The position numbers and the translations under genes were made by a program. 17,366 nt of DNA. Origin: Streptomyces griseus (GTDB lineage: Bacteria > Bacteroidota > Bacteroidia > Chitinophagales > Chitinophagaceae). Of the stretch, positions 1-6,796 are shown piece after piece (the stretch's first letter is position 1; every line of letters starts with the position of its first letter). The stretch lies in the NCBI GenBank assembly GCA_943323705.2, contig CALPIT020000018.1:1-17366 (forward strand), written 5' to 3'. The notes below the pieces were generated by a model that did no database searches, had not been told where the DNA came from, and worked only from the letters and a program-made list of their open reading frames with translations.

Positions 1-101
1 AAGGAATCACGAGTAATGTTCATACACCTACATTCAATATTGACGAAGCTGCGATTGAGCATGGTATGGGAATGATGGCGTGGTTGGCAGTTAAGGTTTA
101 A
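1..101 (+). CDS. M20-family amidohydrolase, C-terminal end only
   Basis: Only the last 32 codons lie in the window. The frame runs from base 3 to the TAA at 99-101. The visible tail contains HTPTFNIDEAAIEHG, which resembles the C-terminal end of M20D amidohydrolases (N-acyl-amino-acid deacylase / carboxypeptidase G2-like enzymes). In that family a His-Ser/Thr-Pro-x-Phe-x-x-Asp-Glu segment supplies a metal-site His and is followed by a helix ending the protein. The family hydrolyses N-acyl or aminobenzoyl amides of amino acids with two metal ions. The catalytic core and any signal peptide are outside the window, so substrate and location cannot be judged. A GC-rich hairpin repeat begins one base after the stop and probably ends the transcript. 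The family assignment rests on a short stretch. Confidence 0.6.
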   Translation, partial: GITSNVHTPTFNIDEAAIEHGMGMMAWLAVKV

Positions 102-102
102 G

Positions 103-135
103 AGCCCCCTCAATCCCCCAAAGGGGGACTTTTTT
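103..135 (+). terminator. GC-rich hairpin repeat acting as terminator (copy 1)
   Basis: The stretch contains CCCCCAAAGGGGG (five-base-pair stem, AAA loop) followed by ACTTTTTT. It starts one base after the amidohydrolase stop. The same unit occurs at 1949-1975 (reverse orientation, adjoining the XRE gene stop) and, degenerate, at 1875-1898. A C5-AAA-G5 stem followed by a T-run fits an intrinsic terminator. That it is a dispersed repeat is seen directly; the terminator role is inferred. Confidence 0.6.
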
Positions 136-211
136 GGAGCTTGAAAAGTTGTTGGGTTTTGGTAGGTTTTTGGGTTTTTACTTTTTACTTTTCAATTTTA
201 AATTACTCCTC

Positions 212-1615
212 ATGAAAATATCATTCCACGGCGCCGCCCGCACAGTAACCGGTTCCAAGCATCTCATCACTTTATCCAATGGAAAAAAACTATTGCTTGA
301 TTGTGGCTTGTTCCAAGGCATGGGCCGTGAGACGGCTGAATTAAATGCCTCATTTGGTTTCAATCCATCGAAAGTCAATTACATGATTTTATCACATGCA
401 CATATTGATCATTGTGGTCTGTTACCAAAGTTGATAAAAGATGGTTACAAAGGAAAAGTATATGCCACACCGGCTACTAAAGATTTAGCGAAGGTATTGA
501 TGGAAGACTCAGCTAACATTCAGGAAATGGATGTAAAATATGAAAACAAAAGACGTGCATTATTGAGTTTGCCTTATTTGAAACCTTTATACACTGTTGA
601 TGATGCGTTGATGGCTGCTGATCAATTTGTAACGGTTGATTACAACCAATGGATTCGCATAGATGAGGATATTGAATTTTGTTATACCGACGCAGGACAT
701 ATTATTGGCTCTGCGGCTGTACATTTAAAAATCACGGAAAATAAAAAAACTACAACCCTTACTTTTAGCGGTGATGTGGGTAGATACAGAGATATCATTC
801 TAAAATCACCGGAAGTATTTCCACAGGCAGATTATATTTTACTGGAGTCTACATACGGAAATAGTTTACATGATGAATTTCATTCGTCTACAGAAACCTT
901 GTTGAAATGGATTGAAGATACTTGCTTAAAGAAAAAAGGCAAACTGATTATTCCTGCATTTAGTGTAGGTAGAACACAAGAATTATTATACACACTAAAT
1001 CAATTGGAACTGGAAAACAGATTACCTGAATTGGAATATTTTGTAGATAGTCCATTGAGTACCAAAGCCACACAAATTGTAAAAAGCTATCCTCAATATT
1101 TCAATTCTAGAATTCAAAAAGTGTTGTTGAATGACAGTGATCCATTTGCATTTAAGGGATTGAAATTTGTAAAAACGGTTGATGAGTCTAAAATGCTCAA
1201 CTATTACAAAAATCCTTGTGTGATTATTTCTGCAAGTGGAATGGCAGAAGCCGGAAGAGTGAAACATCATATCAGCAACAACATCGAAAACAGCAGAAAT
1301 ACAATTTTACTCACTGGTTATTGTGAACCCAATTCATTAGGCGGAAGATTAAAACATAAGCCTAAAGAGATAACTATTTTCGGACAGCCACATGAAGTAA
1401 ATGCCGAAATTGCAGAAATGAGAAGCATGAGTGCACATGGTGATTATGAAGATTTGTGTCAATTTCTGGCTTGTCAGATACCGAAAGAAGTAACAAAACT
1501 ATTTTTAGTTCACGGCGAGTATCCGGTACAGTTAGATTTTCAGAAAAGGCTGATTCGCAAAGGTTTCCTAGATGTTGAGATACCGGAATTGCATGAGGAG
1601 ATTGGGTTGGGGTAG
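212..1615 (+). CDS. Beta-CASP metallo-beta-lactamase fold RNase (CPSF/Ysh1-like)
   Basis: The predicted 467-residue enzyme belongs to the metallo-beta-lactamase/beta-CASP superfamily, whose members are zinc-dependent nucleases acting on RNA (CPSF-73-like, RNase J relatives). HxHxDH is at residues 62-67 (HAHIDH), GHIIGSA at 162-168 and SGD at 186-188. Beta-CASP hallmarks follow: ESTYGN (212-217), PAFSVGRTQELL (248-259), DSPLSTKAT (279-287), SASGMAEAGRVKHH (340-353) and a C-terminal VHGE (433-436) of the RMMBL region. All metal-ligand motifs are present, so it should be active; it is cytoplasmic, with no signal peptide. I chose ATG 212 because the reading frame upstream to a TTG at 134 encodes a non-conserved hydrophobic stretch overlapping the terminator repeat, while the beta-strand MKISFHGAA of the family begins at 212. 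It stands alone, with no operon partner. Confidence 0.9.
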   Translation: MKISFHGAARTVTGSKHLITLSNGKKLLLDCGLFQGMGRETAELNASFGFNPSKVNYMILSHAHIDHCGLLPKLIKDGYKGKVYATPATKDLAKVLMEDSANIQEMDVKYENKRRALLSLPYLKPLYTVDDALMAADQFVTVDYNQWIRIDEDIEFCYTDAGHIIGSAAVHLKITENKKTTTLTFSGDVGRYRDIILKSPEVFPQADYILLESTYGNSLHDEFHSSTETLLKWIEDTCLKKKGKLIIPAFSVGRTQELLYTLNQLELENRLPELEYFVDSPLSTKATQIVKSYPQYFNSRIQKVLLNDSDPFAFKGLKFVKTVDESKMLNYYKNPCVIISASGMAEAGRVKHHISNNIENSRNTILLTGYCEPNSLGGRLKHKPKEITIFGQPHEVNAEIAEMRSMSAHGDYEDLCQFLACQIPKEVTKLFLVHGEYPVQLDFQKRLIRKGFLDVEIPELHEEIGLG

Positions 1616-1695
1616 TGTTAGTAGTAGTTGGGGATTGGGAATTTGGAATAAGGAAGTGGAGAAGCTGAACATCATTGATACAAGATGCTAGATAT

Positions 1696-1751
1696 TTGAT
1701 ACTAGATTTTGAATTCAGGTTATTAATCCAGCATCAAGAATCTAGTATCAA
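1696..1751. repeat. Inverted repeat with 13-bp perfect arms
   Basis: TTGATACTAGATT at 1696-1708 is exactly complementary to AATCTAGTATCAA at 1739-1751, with a 30-base loop. Further degenerate copies of the word (GATGCTAGATA, CAGCATCAAGAA) lie around it, so this is a decayed repeat cluster. It could fold in RNA, but there is no T-run to make it a clear terminator. Confidence 0.6.
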
Positions 1752-1770
1752 GAATCCAGAAACTAGAACT

Positions 1771-1805
1771 CTTCTCAGCAATGTCTCCTGCAAGGGACGT
1801 TGCGT
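1771..1805 (+). repeat. 35-bp hairpin element, copy 1
   Basis: GCAATGTCTC (1778-1787) can pair as RNA over ten positions with GGGACGTTGC (1794-1803), using two G-U pairs, around a six-base loop CTGCAA. A second copy at 17152-17186 differs at a single base, in the loop. Both copies are followed 46-47 bases after their start by TTGTTCAAAAGGTTTA. The G-U pairs become A-C mismatches on the other strand, so the element folds best when transcribed in the plus direction. Function unknown. Confidence 0.75.
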
Positions 1806-1874
1806 GATTAATGGCATTTGTTCAAAAGGTTTAATAAGTTTAATAAGTTCAAAATGTTCAACGGCTTCAACTTT

Positions 1875-1898
1875 CCCATTTGGGGGATAGAGGGGGCT
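1875..1898 (-). repeat. GC-rich hairpin repeat, degenerate copy
   Basis: The minus strand reads AGCCCCCTCTATCCCCCA and continues AATGGG, matching the first part of the repeat at 103-130. The second stem arm has decayed to TGGG, so it would form only a weak hairpin. It lies 50 bases from the better-preserved copy at 1949-1975 and has the same orientation. Confidence 0.65.
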
Positions 1899-1948
1899 GC
1901 CAAACACCAAACCCCAAACATAACGCCAATCAACAAAACACAATCAAA

Positions 1949-1975
1949 GTCCCCCTTTGGGGGATTTAGGGGGCT
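1949..1975 (-). terminator. GC-rich hairpin repeat / terminator after XRE gene
   Basis: On the minus strand the unit begins directly after the XRE stop codon (1977-1979). It contains CCCCCAAAGGGGGACTTTG, again a C5-AAA-G5 hairpin followed by a short T-run. It is nearly identical to the copy after the amidohydrolase stop (103-130). Its place and orientation relative to the upstream gene are the same, which supports a 3'-end role. Confidence 0.55.
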
Positions 1976-1976
1976 T

Positions 1977-2177
1977 CTAATCATCCTCCTCCAATTCAAA
2001 AATCTCATTCACCGTTTTATTAAACAAGTTTGAAAGTTTAATCGCCAATGTTGTGGAAGGAATATATCGGTTTGATTCAATGGAATTAATGGTTTGACGC
2101 GACACACCTACTTTCTCCGCCAGCTCCTGCTGCGTGATGTTCATGATGGCTCTTTCTATTTTGATTCTGTTTCTCAA
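1977..2177 (-). CDS. Small XRE-family DNA-binding regulator
   Basis: This 66-residue protein is a single Cro/C1-type helix-turn-helix domain. TQQELAEKVGVSRQTINSIE (residues 14-33) is the canonical helix-turn-helix, and IPSTTLAIKLSNLFNKTVNEIFELE completes the five-helix fold. Nothing else is attached, so it is a minimal dimeric repressor or activator, cytoplasmic. It starts two bases after the stop of the membrane-protein gene upstream (2593-2180), so the two are cotranscribed and perhaps translationally coupled. Small XRE proteins of this type often pair with a small integral-membrane protein; the DNA site is probably the direct repeat upstream of the operon (2605-2634). Acidic C-terminus ELEEDD. 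Confidence 0.9.
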   Translation of the reverse strand: MRNRIKIERAIMNITQQELAEKVGVSRQTINSIESNRYIPSTTLAIKLSNLFNKTVNEIFELEEDD

Positions 2178-2179
2178 TG

Positions 2180-2593
2180 TTAGCGTAACAATTTTGCAGA
2201 GTAGTAAACAAAAAAATACCAGATCATCATTTGAAAAAAATACCCATTCATATTTTCAATGAGTTCTTGGTCTATAATGCCAAAAACATCGCTGACAATT
2301 TTGAAAATTACAATATAAACAAATGCCGAGGCTAAAGCCTTCATTCTTATAAGCATTGTCAATTCATCTTCATCCTTCTCTTTGGAAAATGCAATAAACA
2401 TCATTCCAAGCAGGACAACATCTCTCGAAATAGTTTTCATCATTTCTTTTTTTTCGACACTGAGGTGTATGCCTGAAATTTTTACAGAAACAACAAAAAC
2501 AACAGAGGCTAAAATGAATCCCAATCCTATTTTTTTAAAATAATTCGGGAGTAAATTAAGGGGTTTATTAAAATAATCAGTCACTTTTGGCAT
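2180..2593 (-). CDS. Small four-helix membrane protein paired with XRE regulator
   Basis: This 137-residue hypothetical protein has four likely membrane segments, at about residues 22-42, 57-70, 85-106 and 114-133. The loop between the second and third is charged and carries SKEKDEDELTMLIRMKALA, a segment I associate with small uncharacterised membrane proteins encoded next to XRE regulators. I recognise no enzymatic motif. It is the first gene of a two-gene operon with the XRE regulator, two bases upstream of it. By analogy with other XRE/membrane-protein pairs it may sense or modulate the regulator, or be its target, but this is inference. A -7 promoter element and a direct repeat lie just upstream. 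Confidence 0.7.
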   Translation of the reverse strand: MPKVTDYFNKPLNLLPNYFKKIGLGFILASVVFVVSVKISGIHLSVEKKEMMKTISRDVVLLGMMFIAFSKEKDEDELTMLIRMKALASAFVYIVIFKIVSDVFGIIDQELIENMNGYFFQMMIWYFFVYYSAKLLR

Positions 2594-2604
2594 AACAAGT
2601 AAAG

Positions 2605-2634
2605 TTTACATTTAGACAAATATACTTTACATTT
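2605..2634 (-). promoter_or_regulatory. Promoter and candidate XRE operator (21-bp-spaced direct repeat)
   Basis: TTTACATTT occurs at 2605-2613 and again at 2626-2634, exactly 21 bp apart, so both copies face the same side of the helix. Between them, on the minus strand, lies TATATTTG (complement of 2617-2624), matching the Bacteroidota -7 consensus TAnnTTTG. The layout fits autoregulation of the membrane-protein/XRE operon. The repeat and box are seen; the binding protein is inferred. Confidence 0.5.
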
Positions 2635-2682
2635 TTGAAATTCAAAATTTAAAATGAAAAATTCAAAAAATATACTCTCAAA

Positions 2683-2727
2683 CAGAACCTTTTGAACTCA
2701 TTGAACATCTTGAACCTTTTTTTTAAC
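2683..2727 (-). repeat. TTCAAAAGGTTC-type low-complexity repeat
   Basis: On the minus strand this stretch reads as repeats of AAGGTTCAAGATGTTCAA and GAGTTCAAAAGGTTC. It belongs to the same family as 1818-1868 and 17123-17240 on the plus strand. No coding or regulatory role is visible. It fills part of the gap between the XRE operon promoter and the 3' end of tetR. Confidence 0.45.
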
Positions 2728-2767
2728 CAAAAAACTTCCAATGACTTGGTCAGCGACCTTCGTCGGC

Positions 2768-2866
2768 AATAATTTGTTGTAATTAGTACGAGAAACAGAA
2801 TGAAAATGAAGTAAAATGTCAGAGCGGTCACGACCGCTCTCGCTATCATTTACGCTCTGACTTTTT
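2768..2866 (-). terminator. Hairpin repeat (copy 1) at the 3' end of the TetR gene
   Basis: This is the first of three copies of a roughly 100-bp unit (others at 11806-11905 and 11970-12070). GTCAGAGCG (2818-2826) pairs with CGCTCTGAC (2853-2861). On the minus strand the hairpin starts at the tetR stop and its distal arm is followed by ATTTTAC. It is placed as a terminator. A second, exclusive hairpin, AGAGCGGTC/GACCGCTCT (2821-2840), overlaps one arm. The common flanking sequence ATTAGTACGAGAAACAGAAT identifies the family. Confidence 0.6.
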
Positions 2867-3536
2867 ACCCCAACACCCCAAACACAAGATTGTCTATAAA
2901 CATAAAAGCGTATTCATTTTTATTTTTTGTGGTACCGTCTGTAAGTCGAGGAAGAAACTCGCTGAAGAATTGCTGTTGATGAGAGGCTTCTATAATTGTG
3001 CTGCTTAATGATTTTGGGTAAGGATACTTTTTATTATAAGCTGAAATAACGTCGGCTATTTTCGCACATAACTCTTTATAAGGTTTGAATACTTCACTTT
3101 TATTGATTTCAGTCACTTCTTTCACCAGGTATACTTTACTACTCTCAGAAATTACTATTTGGTTTAAGTATTTAATATTGTAATCCGGTCCTATAGTTTT
3201 GATAGGTACTTCTTGAGTAAGTAATTTAATGATAGTCTTTAGCTTCTGTTTGTTGTCGGTGATGTTTTGTAATTGAAAGTCAAGCAGAAAATCCATGTAT
3301 TTCCAGTGCCAACTGATGATATATAACAATAATCGATGTTTGTTTTCAAAATATCTGTAAACACTGGCTTCTGTAGTTCCCATTTCAATGGCCAGTTTTT
3401 TAAAAGTGAAAGCTTCAAATCCAAGATTATTGATTAAGTCAATACTATTTTTAATAATCAACCTTCCCAATTCGCTGCTTTCTGGATCTCTTAAAAATAC
3501 AGCTTCATTTACGTTAAAGGATATCTTGAAATTCAT
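2865..3536 (-). CDS. TetR-family transcriptional regulator of the exporter operon
   Basis: A 223-residue one-component regulator with an N-terminal TetR helix-turn-helix at about residues 24-70: LGRLIIKNSIDLINNLGF, then FTFKKLAIEMGTTEASVYRYF, where the recognition helix TTEASVYRYF is typical. The C-terminal two thirds should form the ligand-binding and dimerisation domain; its ligand cannot be inferred. It is divergently transcribed from the ABC/HlyD/TolC operon across a 197-bp gap, the classic arrangement for a repressor of an exporter. Matching words TACTATTAT overlap or adjoin both promoters in that gap. A hairpin repeat lies right at its stop codon. The start ATG 3534-3536 is the natural one; earlier residues would not extend the domain. 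Confidence 0.88.
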   Translation of the reverse strand: MNFKISFNVNEAVFLRDPESSELGRLIIKNSIDLINNLGFEAFTFKKLAIEMGTTEASVYRYFENKHRLLLYIISWHWKYMDFLLDFQLQNITDNKQKLKTIIKLLTQEVPIKTIGPDYNIKYLNQIVISESSKVYLVKEVTEINKSEVFKPYKELCAKIADVISAYNKKYPYPKSLSSTIIEASHQQQFFSEFLPRLTDGTTKNKNEYAFMFIDNLVFGVLG

Positions 3537-3569
3537 ATTTGTTCATTATTATTGTGAAATTGTATTTTA

Positions 3570-3583
3570 CAAATATAATAGTA
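3570..3583 (-). promoter_or_regulatory. tetR promoter -7 element with overlapping candidate operator
   Basis: The minus strand reads TACTATTATATTTG. The last eight bases match TAnnTTTG (3570-3577) and the first nine match the word repeated at 3626-3634 and upstream of the lipocalin gene at 11165-11173. No convincing -33 element is visible. Overlap of a shared word with the promoter suggests autoregulation by TetR (inference). Confidence 0.4.
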
Positions 3584-3618
3584 AAACAATTATAAAATAA
3601 TTAATACAATTATGTATG

Positions 3619-3637
3619 ATAGTAATACTATTATTTG
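3619..3637 (+). promoter_or_regulatory. Candidate TetR operator between tetR and the exporter operon
   Basis: ATAGTA (3619-3624) and TACTAT (3626-3631) form a perfect inverted repeat around one base. The word continues as TACTATTATTTG to 3637, paralleling the sequence over the tetR -7 box on the other strand. It sits 13-31 bases upstream of the exporter -7 element, a good position for repression. All AT-rich, so chance palindromes are possible. Confidence 0.4.
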
Positions 3638-3649
3638 AAAAAGTCTCAT

Positions 3650-3657
3650 TATTTTTG
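3650..3657 (+). promoter_or_regulatory. Exporter operon promoter -7 element
   Basis: TATTTTTG matches the Bacteroidota consensus TAnnTTTG exactly and lies 77 bases before the ABC start codon. There is no good -33 TTTG at the usual distance, which would fit a promoter dependent on relief of repression or an activator. Confidence 0.4.
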
Positions 3658-3733
3658 TGCCCAAAACTAAAATGGGGTGATTGGATTTTTATCCCCTGAT
3701 TAATTTTGAATTTAACTTTAAAAACGAACGGTC

Positions 3734-5401
3734 ATGAATAGTCATGGAAAAAGATTCTGGTTGCTTTTGAAGCCCGATAGAAAAGAAATTTATCAGGTTT
3801 ATATTTATGCATTGTTTAAAGGTGTGATCGTTTTGTCGTTGCCTTTGGGTATACAAACCATCATTAATCTCATTCAGGGTGGAGCCGTTTCTACATCTTG
3901 GATCGTACTGAGTATATTGATTGCATTAGGCGTTTTTTTAAATGGCTATATACAGTTAATGCAAATGAGAATCATGGAAAATATTCAACAGCATATTTTT
4001 GCCAGAACTGCTTTCAACTTCACATTCAGGATACCTAAAATCAGACTTGAGGAATTGCAGGATTATTATCCACCTGAGCTTATGAATAGATTTTTTGAAA
4101 TCCTGTCTATTCAAAAAAACCTGTCTAAAATTATTGTACAGTTTTCTACGGCCATTTTACAAATTGTTTTTGGTTTAATCTTATTGTGTTTCTATCATTC
4201 TTTTTTTATCATATTTAGTGTGCTACTTGTGATAATTGTATTTATCATCATTAAGCTGACTTCTAAGCTGGCCTTGGATTCAAGTATTAAAGAGTCGAAG
4301 TTTAAATACAAAGTGCTTTCTTGGCTGGAAGAATTGGCGAGAGCAAAAGATTCGTTTAAGGTTGCAGGTTATACTTCATTGCCTGAACAAAAAACTGATG
4401 AAAGGGTTTTGCATTACATTGAATCCAGAGAAAAACATTTCTCTGTTTTGAAAGTTCAATACATACTGCTGCTGATTTTTAAAATTTTTGTGGCATTAGG
4501 ATTATTGATTGTTGGCGGTATGCTTGTGATCAACCAACAAATGAATATTGGTCAATTTGTTGCTGCAGAAATTATTATCCTGCTTGTTATCGAATCCACC
4601 GAGAAAATAATTTTGAATCTTGAAAGTGTTTATGATCTTTTTACCTCTCTTGAAAAATTGGGTGAATTTGATGAATTCAATATCGATGAGTCAGACTCGA
4701 AAAAGCCAGCTTTGGTTATCGACCAGATTAAACCAATGGAAGTAGAACTTAAAAATATTTCATTTGCCTATCCTAACACTTCAAAAAAGATTCTTAAAGA
4801 AATCAATTTTCAATTCAAGGCGGGCAAAAAGCATGTTGTAATGGGTGAAAATGGCTCAGGAAAATCTACACTTTTACATTTGATAAGTGGTCTATATAAA
4901 CCCTCAACTGGTATAATATGCATTAATGAACATCCATTTGAAAGTTATCACCATGAGGATTTGAACGAACTTATTGGCAGTGGATTGAAAGAAGAAACTT
5001 TATTTGAAGGCACATTGATGGAGAATATCACATTGGGAAGAAATAATATTTCAATCGAACAAATTGAAAATACCCTTCAAAATCTTTTACTCAAAGACTA
5101 TTTAAATTCTATTCCCAAAGGTTTATTTACTAAAGTGGAACCACTTGGTAGAAAATTGCCTAGAAGCGTGATACAAAAATTATTGTTGGCCAGAGCTGTT
5201 GTCAATAATCCGCTGTTGATAGTGATTGAATCAAATTTTGATGCAATTGAAGTCAATGAGAGAAAGAAAATTATTGACTTCCTGTTTGATGACAATAAGA
5301 AATGGACATTAATTATCATTTCTAATGATCAAAACATTGTTAAGAAAGCAGATGTTTGTCTTAATATGATTGATGGGAAAATTGATACGTCCCACCAATA
5401 A
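3734..5401 (+). CDS. ABC exporter subunit with degenerate nucleotide-binding domain
   Basis: A 555-residue half-transporter: an N-terminal membrane domain with about six helices (roughly 22-45, 55-75, 135-152, 155-175, 242-265, 275-300) fused to an ABC domain (about 335-550). With the HlyD and TolC genes downstream it should form the inner-membrane part of a type I-like exporter. No C39 peptidase is present. Walker A is intact (GENGSGKST, 371-379). The rest has decayed by alignment with the family: the Q-loop Gln is Lys419 (GLKEETLF), the signature LSGGQ is LPRSV (475-479), the Walker B Asp is Ile498 (LLIVIES) although Glu499 stays, and the H-loop His is Asn531 (ISND). It may bind ATP yet hydrolyse poorly, so it may need a partner subunit or work non-canonically. 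The frame is clean and membrane helices intact, so it is not a pseudogene. Substrate unknown. Confidence 0.85.
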   Translation: MNSHGKRFWLLLKPDRKEIYQVYIYALFKGVIVLSLPLGIQTIINLIQGGAVSTSWIVLSILIALGVFLNGYIQLMQMRIMENIQQHIFARTAFNFTFRIPKIRLEELQDYYPPELMNRFFEILSIQKNLSKIIVQFSTAILQIVFGLILLCFYHSFFIIFSVLLVIIVFIIIKLTSKLALDSSIKESKFKYKVLSWLEELARAKDSFKVAGYTSLPEQKTDERVLHYIESREKHFSVLKVQYILLLIFKIFVALGLLIVGGMLVINQQMNIGQFVAAEIIILLVIESTEKIILNLESVYDLFTSLEKLGEFDEFNIDESDSKKPALVIDQIKPMEVELKNISFAYPNTSKKILKEINFQFKAGKKHVVMGENGSGKSTLLHLISGLYKPSTGIICINEHPFESYHHEDLNELIGSGLKEETLFEGTLMENITLGRNNISIEQIENTLQNLLLKDYLNSIPKGLFTKVEPLGRKLPRSVIQKLLLARAVVNNPLLIVIESNFDAIEVNERKKIIDFLFDDNKKWTLIIISNDQNIVKKADVCLNMIDGKIDTSHQ

Positions 5402-5428
5402 AATCACTGGTTAATATAAAATTATTAA

Positions 5429-6748
5429 ATGATGAATCAGATTGAAAATAATTTCAAATCTATTGAAATACTTAAAAAAAGAGTTACAAAAAGGACTTTT
5501 ATTAATTTTTTAAAAACTACAGGGATATTATTTCTTGTTCTTTTGTTTTTACCCTGGACACAAAACATCAGGTCTCATGGTGATGTAACTGCTTTGAGGC
5601 CAGAACAGCGTCCACAAACAATACATAGCGTCATTCCGGGACGAATCGAAAAATGGTATGTGCAGGAAGGTCAAGCTGTAAAAAAAGGTGATACCATCAT
5701 TCAAATCAGTGAAGTGAAATCCGAATACCTCAATCCCGATTTAGTACTGAATACAGAACAGCAGTTGAAAGCTAAAAATTTCTCCGTTCAATCTTACATG
5801 GACAAACTAAATGCAATTGACGCTCAGATAAATGCATTATTGAATTCTAGGAGTCAAAAGTATGAACAAGCTGAAAATAAATTGTTGCAGTCTCAATTGA
5901 AATATAAAAATGATAGTATTGAATATTCGTCAATAAGACTGAATGAAAAAATTGCTGAAGAGCAATTGAAAAGAATGGAGGAATTGTACAAAGATGGTTT
6001 GAAATCACTAACGGACTTGGAAGCACGAAGAGGTAAGTTTCAGGAAACACAAGTGAAATCAATGTCGCAACTCAATAAAATTCTCACTAGTAGAAATGAA
6101 GTGCTGAATGCTGGTATAGAATTACAAAATGTAAATGCAGAGTTTTCAGAAAAAATTTCAAAATTGGAATCGGATAAGAATTCTACTTTTTCAGGCATGT
6201 ACGACGCTGAAGCAGCAGTAACCAAATTACAAAATGATTTTGCCAATTATTCGATACGCTCTGGATTGTATTTTATTACAGCACCTCAGGATGGATTTAT
6301 TACAAAAGCCCTTAAATCCGGCATCGGTGAAATTATAAAAGAAGGCGTTGATATCGTCAGCATCATGCCCAAAGATTTTGAACTGGCTGTAGAAATGTAT
6401 GTGTATCCGATGGACATTCCTTTGCTTAAAAAAGGGCAGCTAGTAAGACTTCAATTTGATGGATGGCCTTCAATAGTTTTTTCAGGTTGGCCAACCCTAA
6501 CTTATGGAACCTTTGGAGGAAAAATTGTTGCGATTGATAATTTTATAAGTGAAAATGGAAAATATAGGGTGCTGGTTTCAAGGGATACCAGCGATCATCC
6601 ATGGCCAGAACAAATTAAATTAGGCGCCGGTTCCAGCACATTTACTTTACTTAATGATGTTCCAATTTGGTACGAACTATGGAGACAAATAAATGGCTTC
6701 CCTCCAGATTATTATAAAAAGGAAACAGTAACAAAAAAAGAGAAGTGA
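5429..6748 (+). CDS. HlyD-family periplasmic adaptor (membrane fusion protein)
   Basis: A 439-residue adaptor linking the inner-membrane ABC protein to the TolC channel. A basic N-terminus precedes one membrane anchor (about 30-43, TTGILFLVLLFLPW). A lipoyl-like half-motif follows (about 64-95, HSVIPGRIEKWYVQEGQ then VKKGDTIIQIS). Residues about 107-275 are a long Lys/Glu/Gln-rich coiled coil, and the second lipoyl half begins at FITAPQDGFITKA (282-294). A C-terminal beta-barrel region (about 315-400) has two GWP motifs. The gene is 27 bases after the ABC stop and 48 bases before tolC, in one operon. Start could be Met1 or Met2, since ATG ATG begins the frame. Length and coiled coil are normal for the family. 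Confidence 0.9.
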   Translation: MMNQIENNFKSIEILKKRVTKRTFINFLKTTGILFLVLLFLPWTQNIRSHGDVTALRPEQRPQTIHSVIPGRIEKWYVQEGQAVKKGDTIIQISEVKSEYLNPDLVLNTEQQLKAKNFSVQSYMDKLNAIDAQINALLNSRSQKYEQAENKLLQSQLKYKNDSIEYSSIRLNEKIAEEQLKRMEELYKDGLKSLTDLEARRGKFQETQVKSMSQLNKILTSRNEVLNAGIELQNVNAEFSEKISKLESDKNSTFSGMYDAEAAVTKLQNDFANYSIRSGLYFITAPQDGFITKALKSGIGEIIKEGVDIVSIMPKDFELAVEMYVYPMDIPLLKKGQLVRLQFDGWPSIVFSGWPTLTYGTFGGKIVAIDNFISENGKYRVLVSRDTSDHPWPEQIKLGAGSSTFTLLNDVPIWYELWRQINGFPPDYYKKETVTKKEK

Positions 6749-6796
6749 TTTCTATAGCAACAGTACTGAAAAAATAATTACTAAATTATATTGACG

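Larger units (their letters stand above)
1616..1976. other. Repeat-rich intergenic region without genes
   Basis: No credible gene is present; the short open frames here are low-complexity and overlap repeats. In order it holds an imperfect repeat of TTGATACTAGATT-type words (about 1675-1770), a 35-bp hairpin element (1771-1805), a TTCAAAAGGTTTAA-type low-complexity run (1818-1868), and two copies of the GC-rich hairpin repeat (1875-1898 and 1949-1975). It separates the MBL gene from the oppositely oriented XRE operon, so both transcripts end into it. Confidence 0.7.

Noticed and set aside
134..211. N-terminal extension of the MBL protein from TTG 134
   Set aside because: The extra 26 residues are low-complexity (Leu/Phe), overlap the terminator repeat and lie before the conserved first strand of the fold.
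1675..2033. Several short overlapping open frames on both strands
   Set aside because: Their translations follow the repeats (FNKFNKFK-like runs) and overlap on both strands, so they are not genes.
2649..2849. 66-codon open frame on the minus strand
   Set aside because: It runs through the hairpin repeat and low-complexity words and has no family features.
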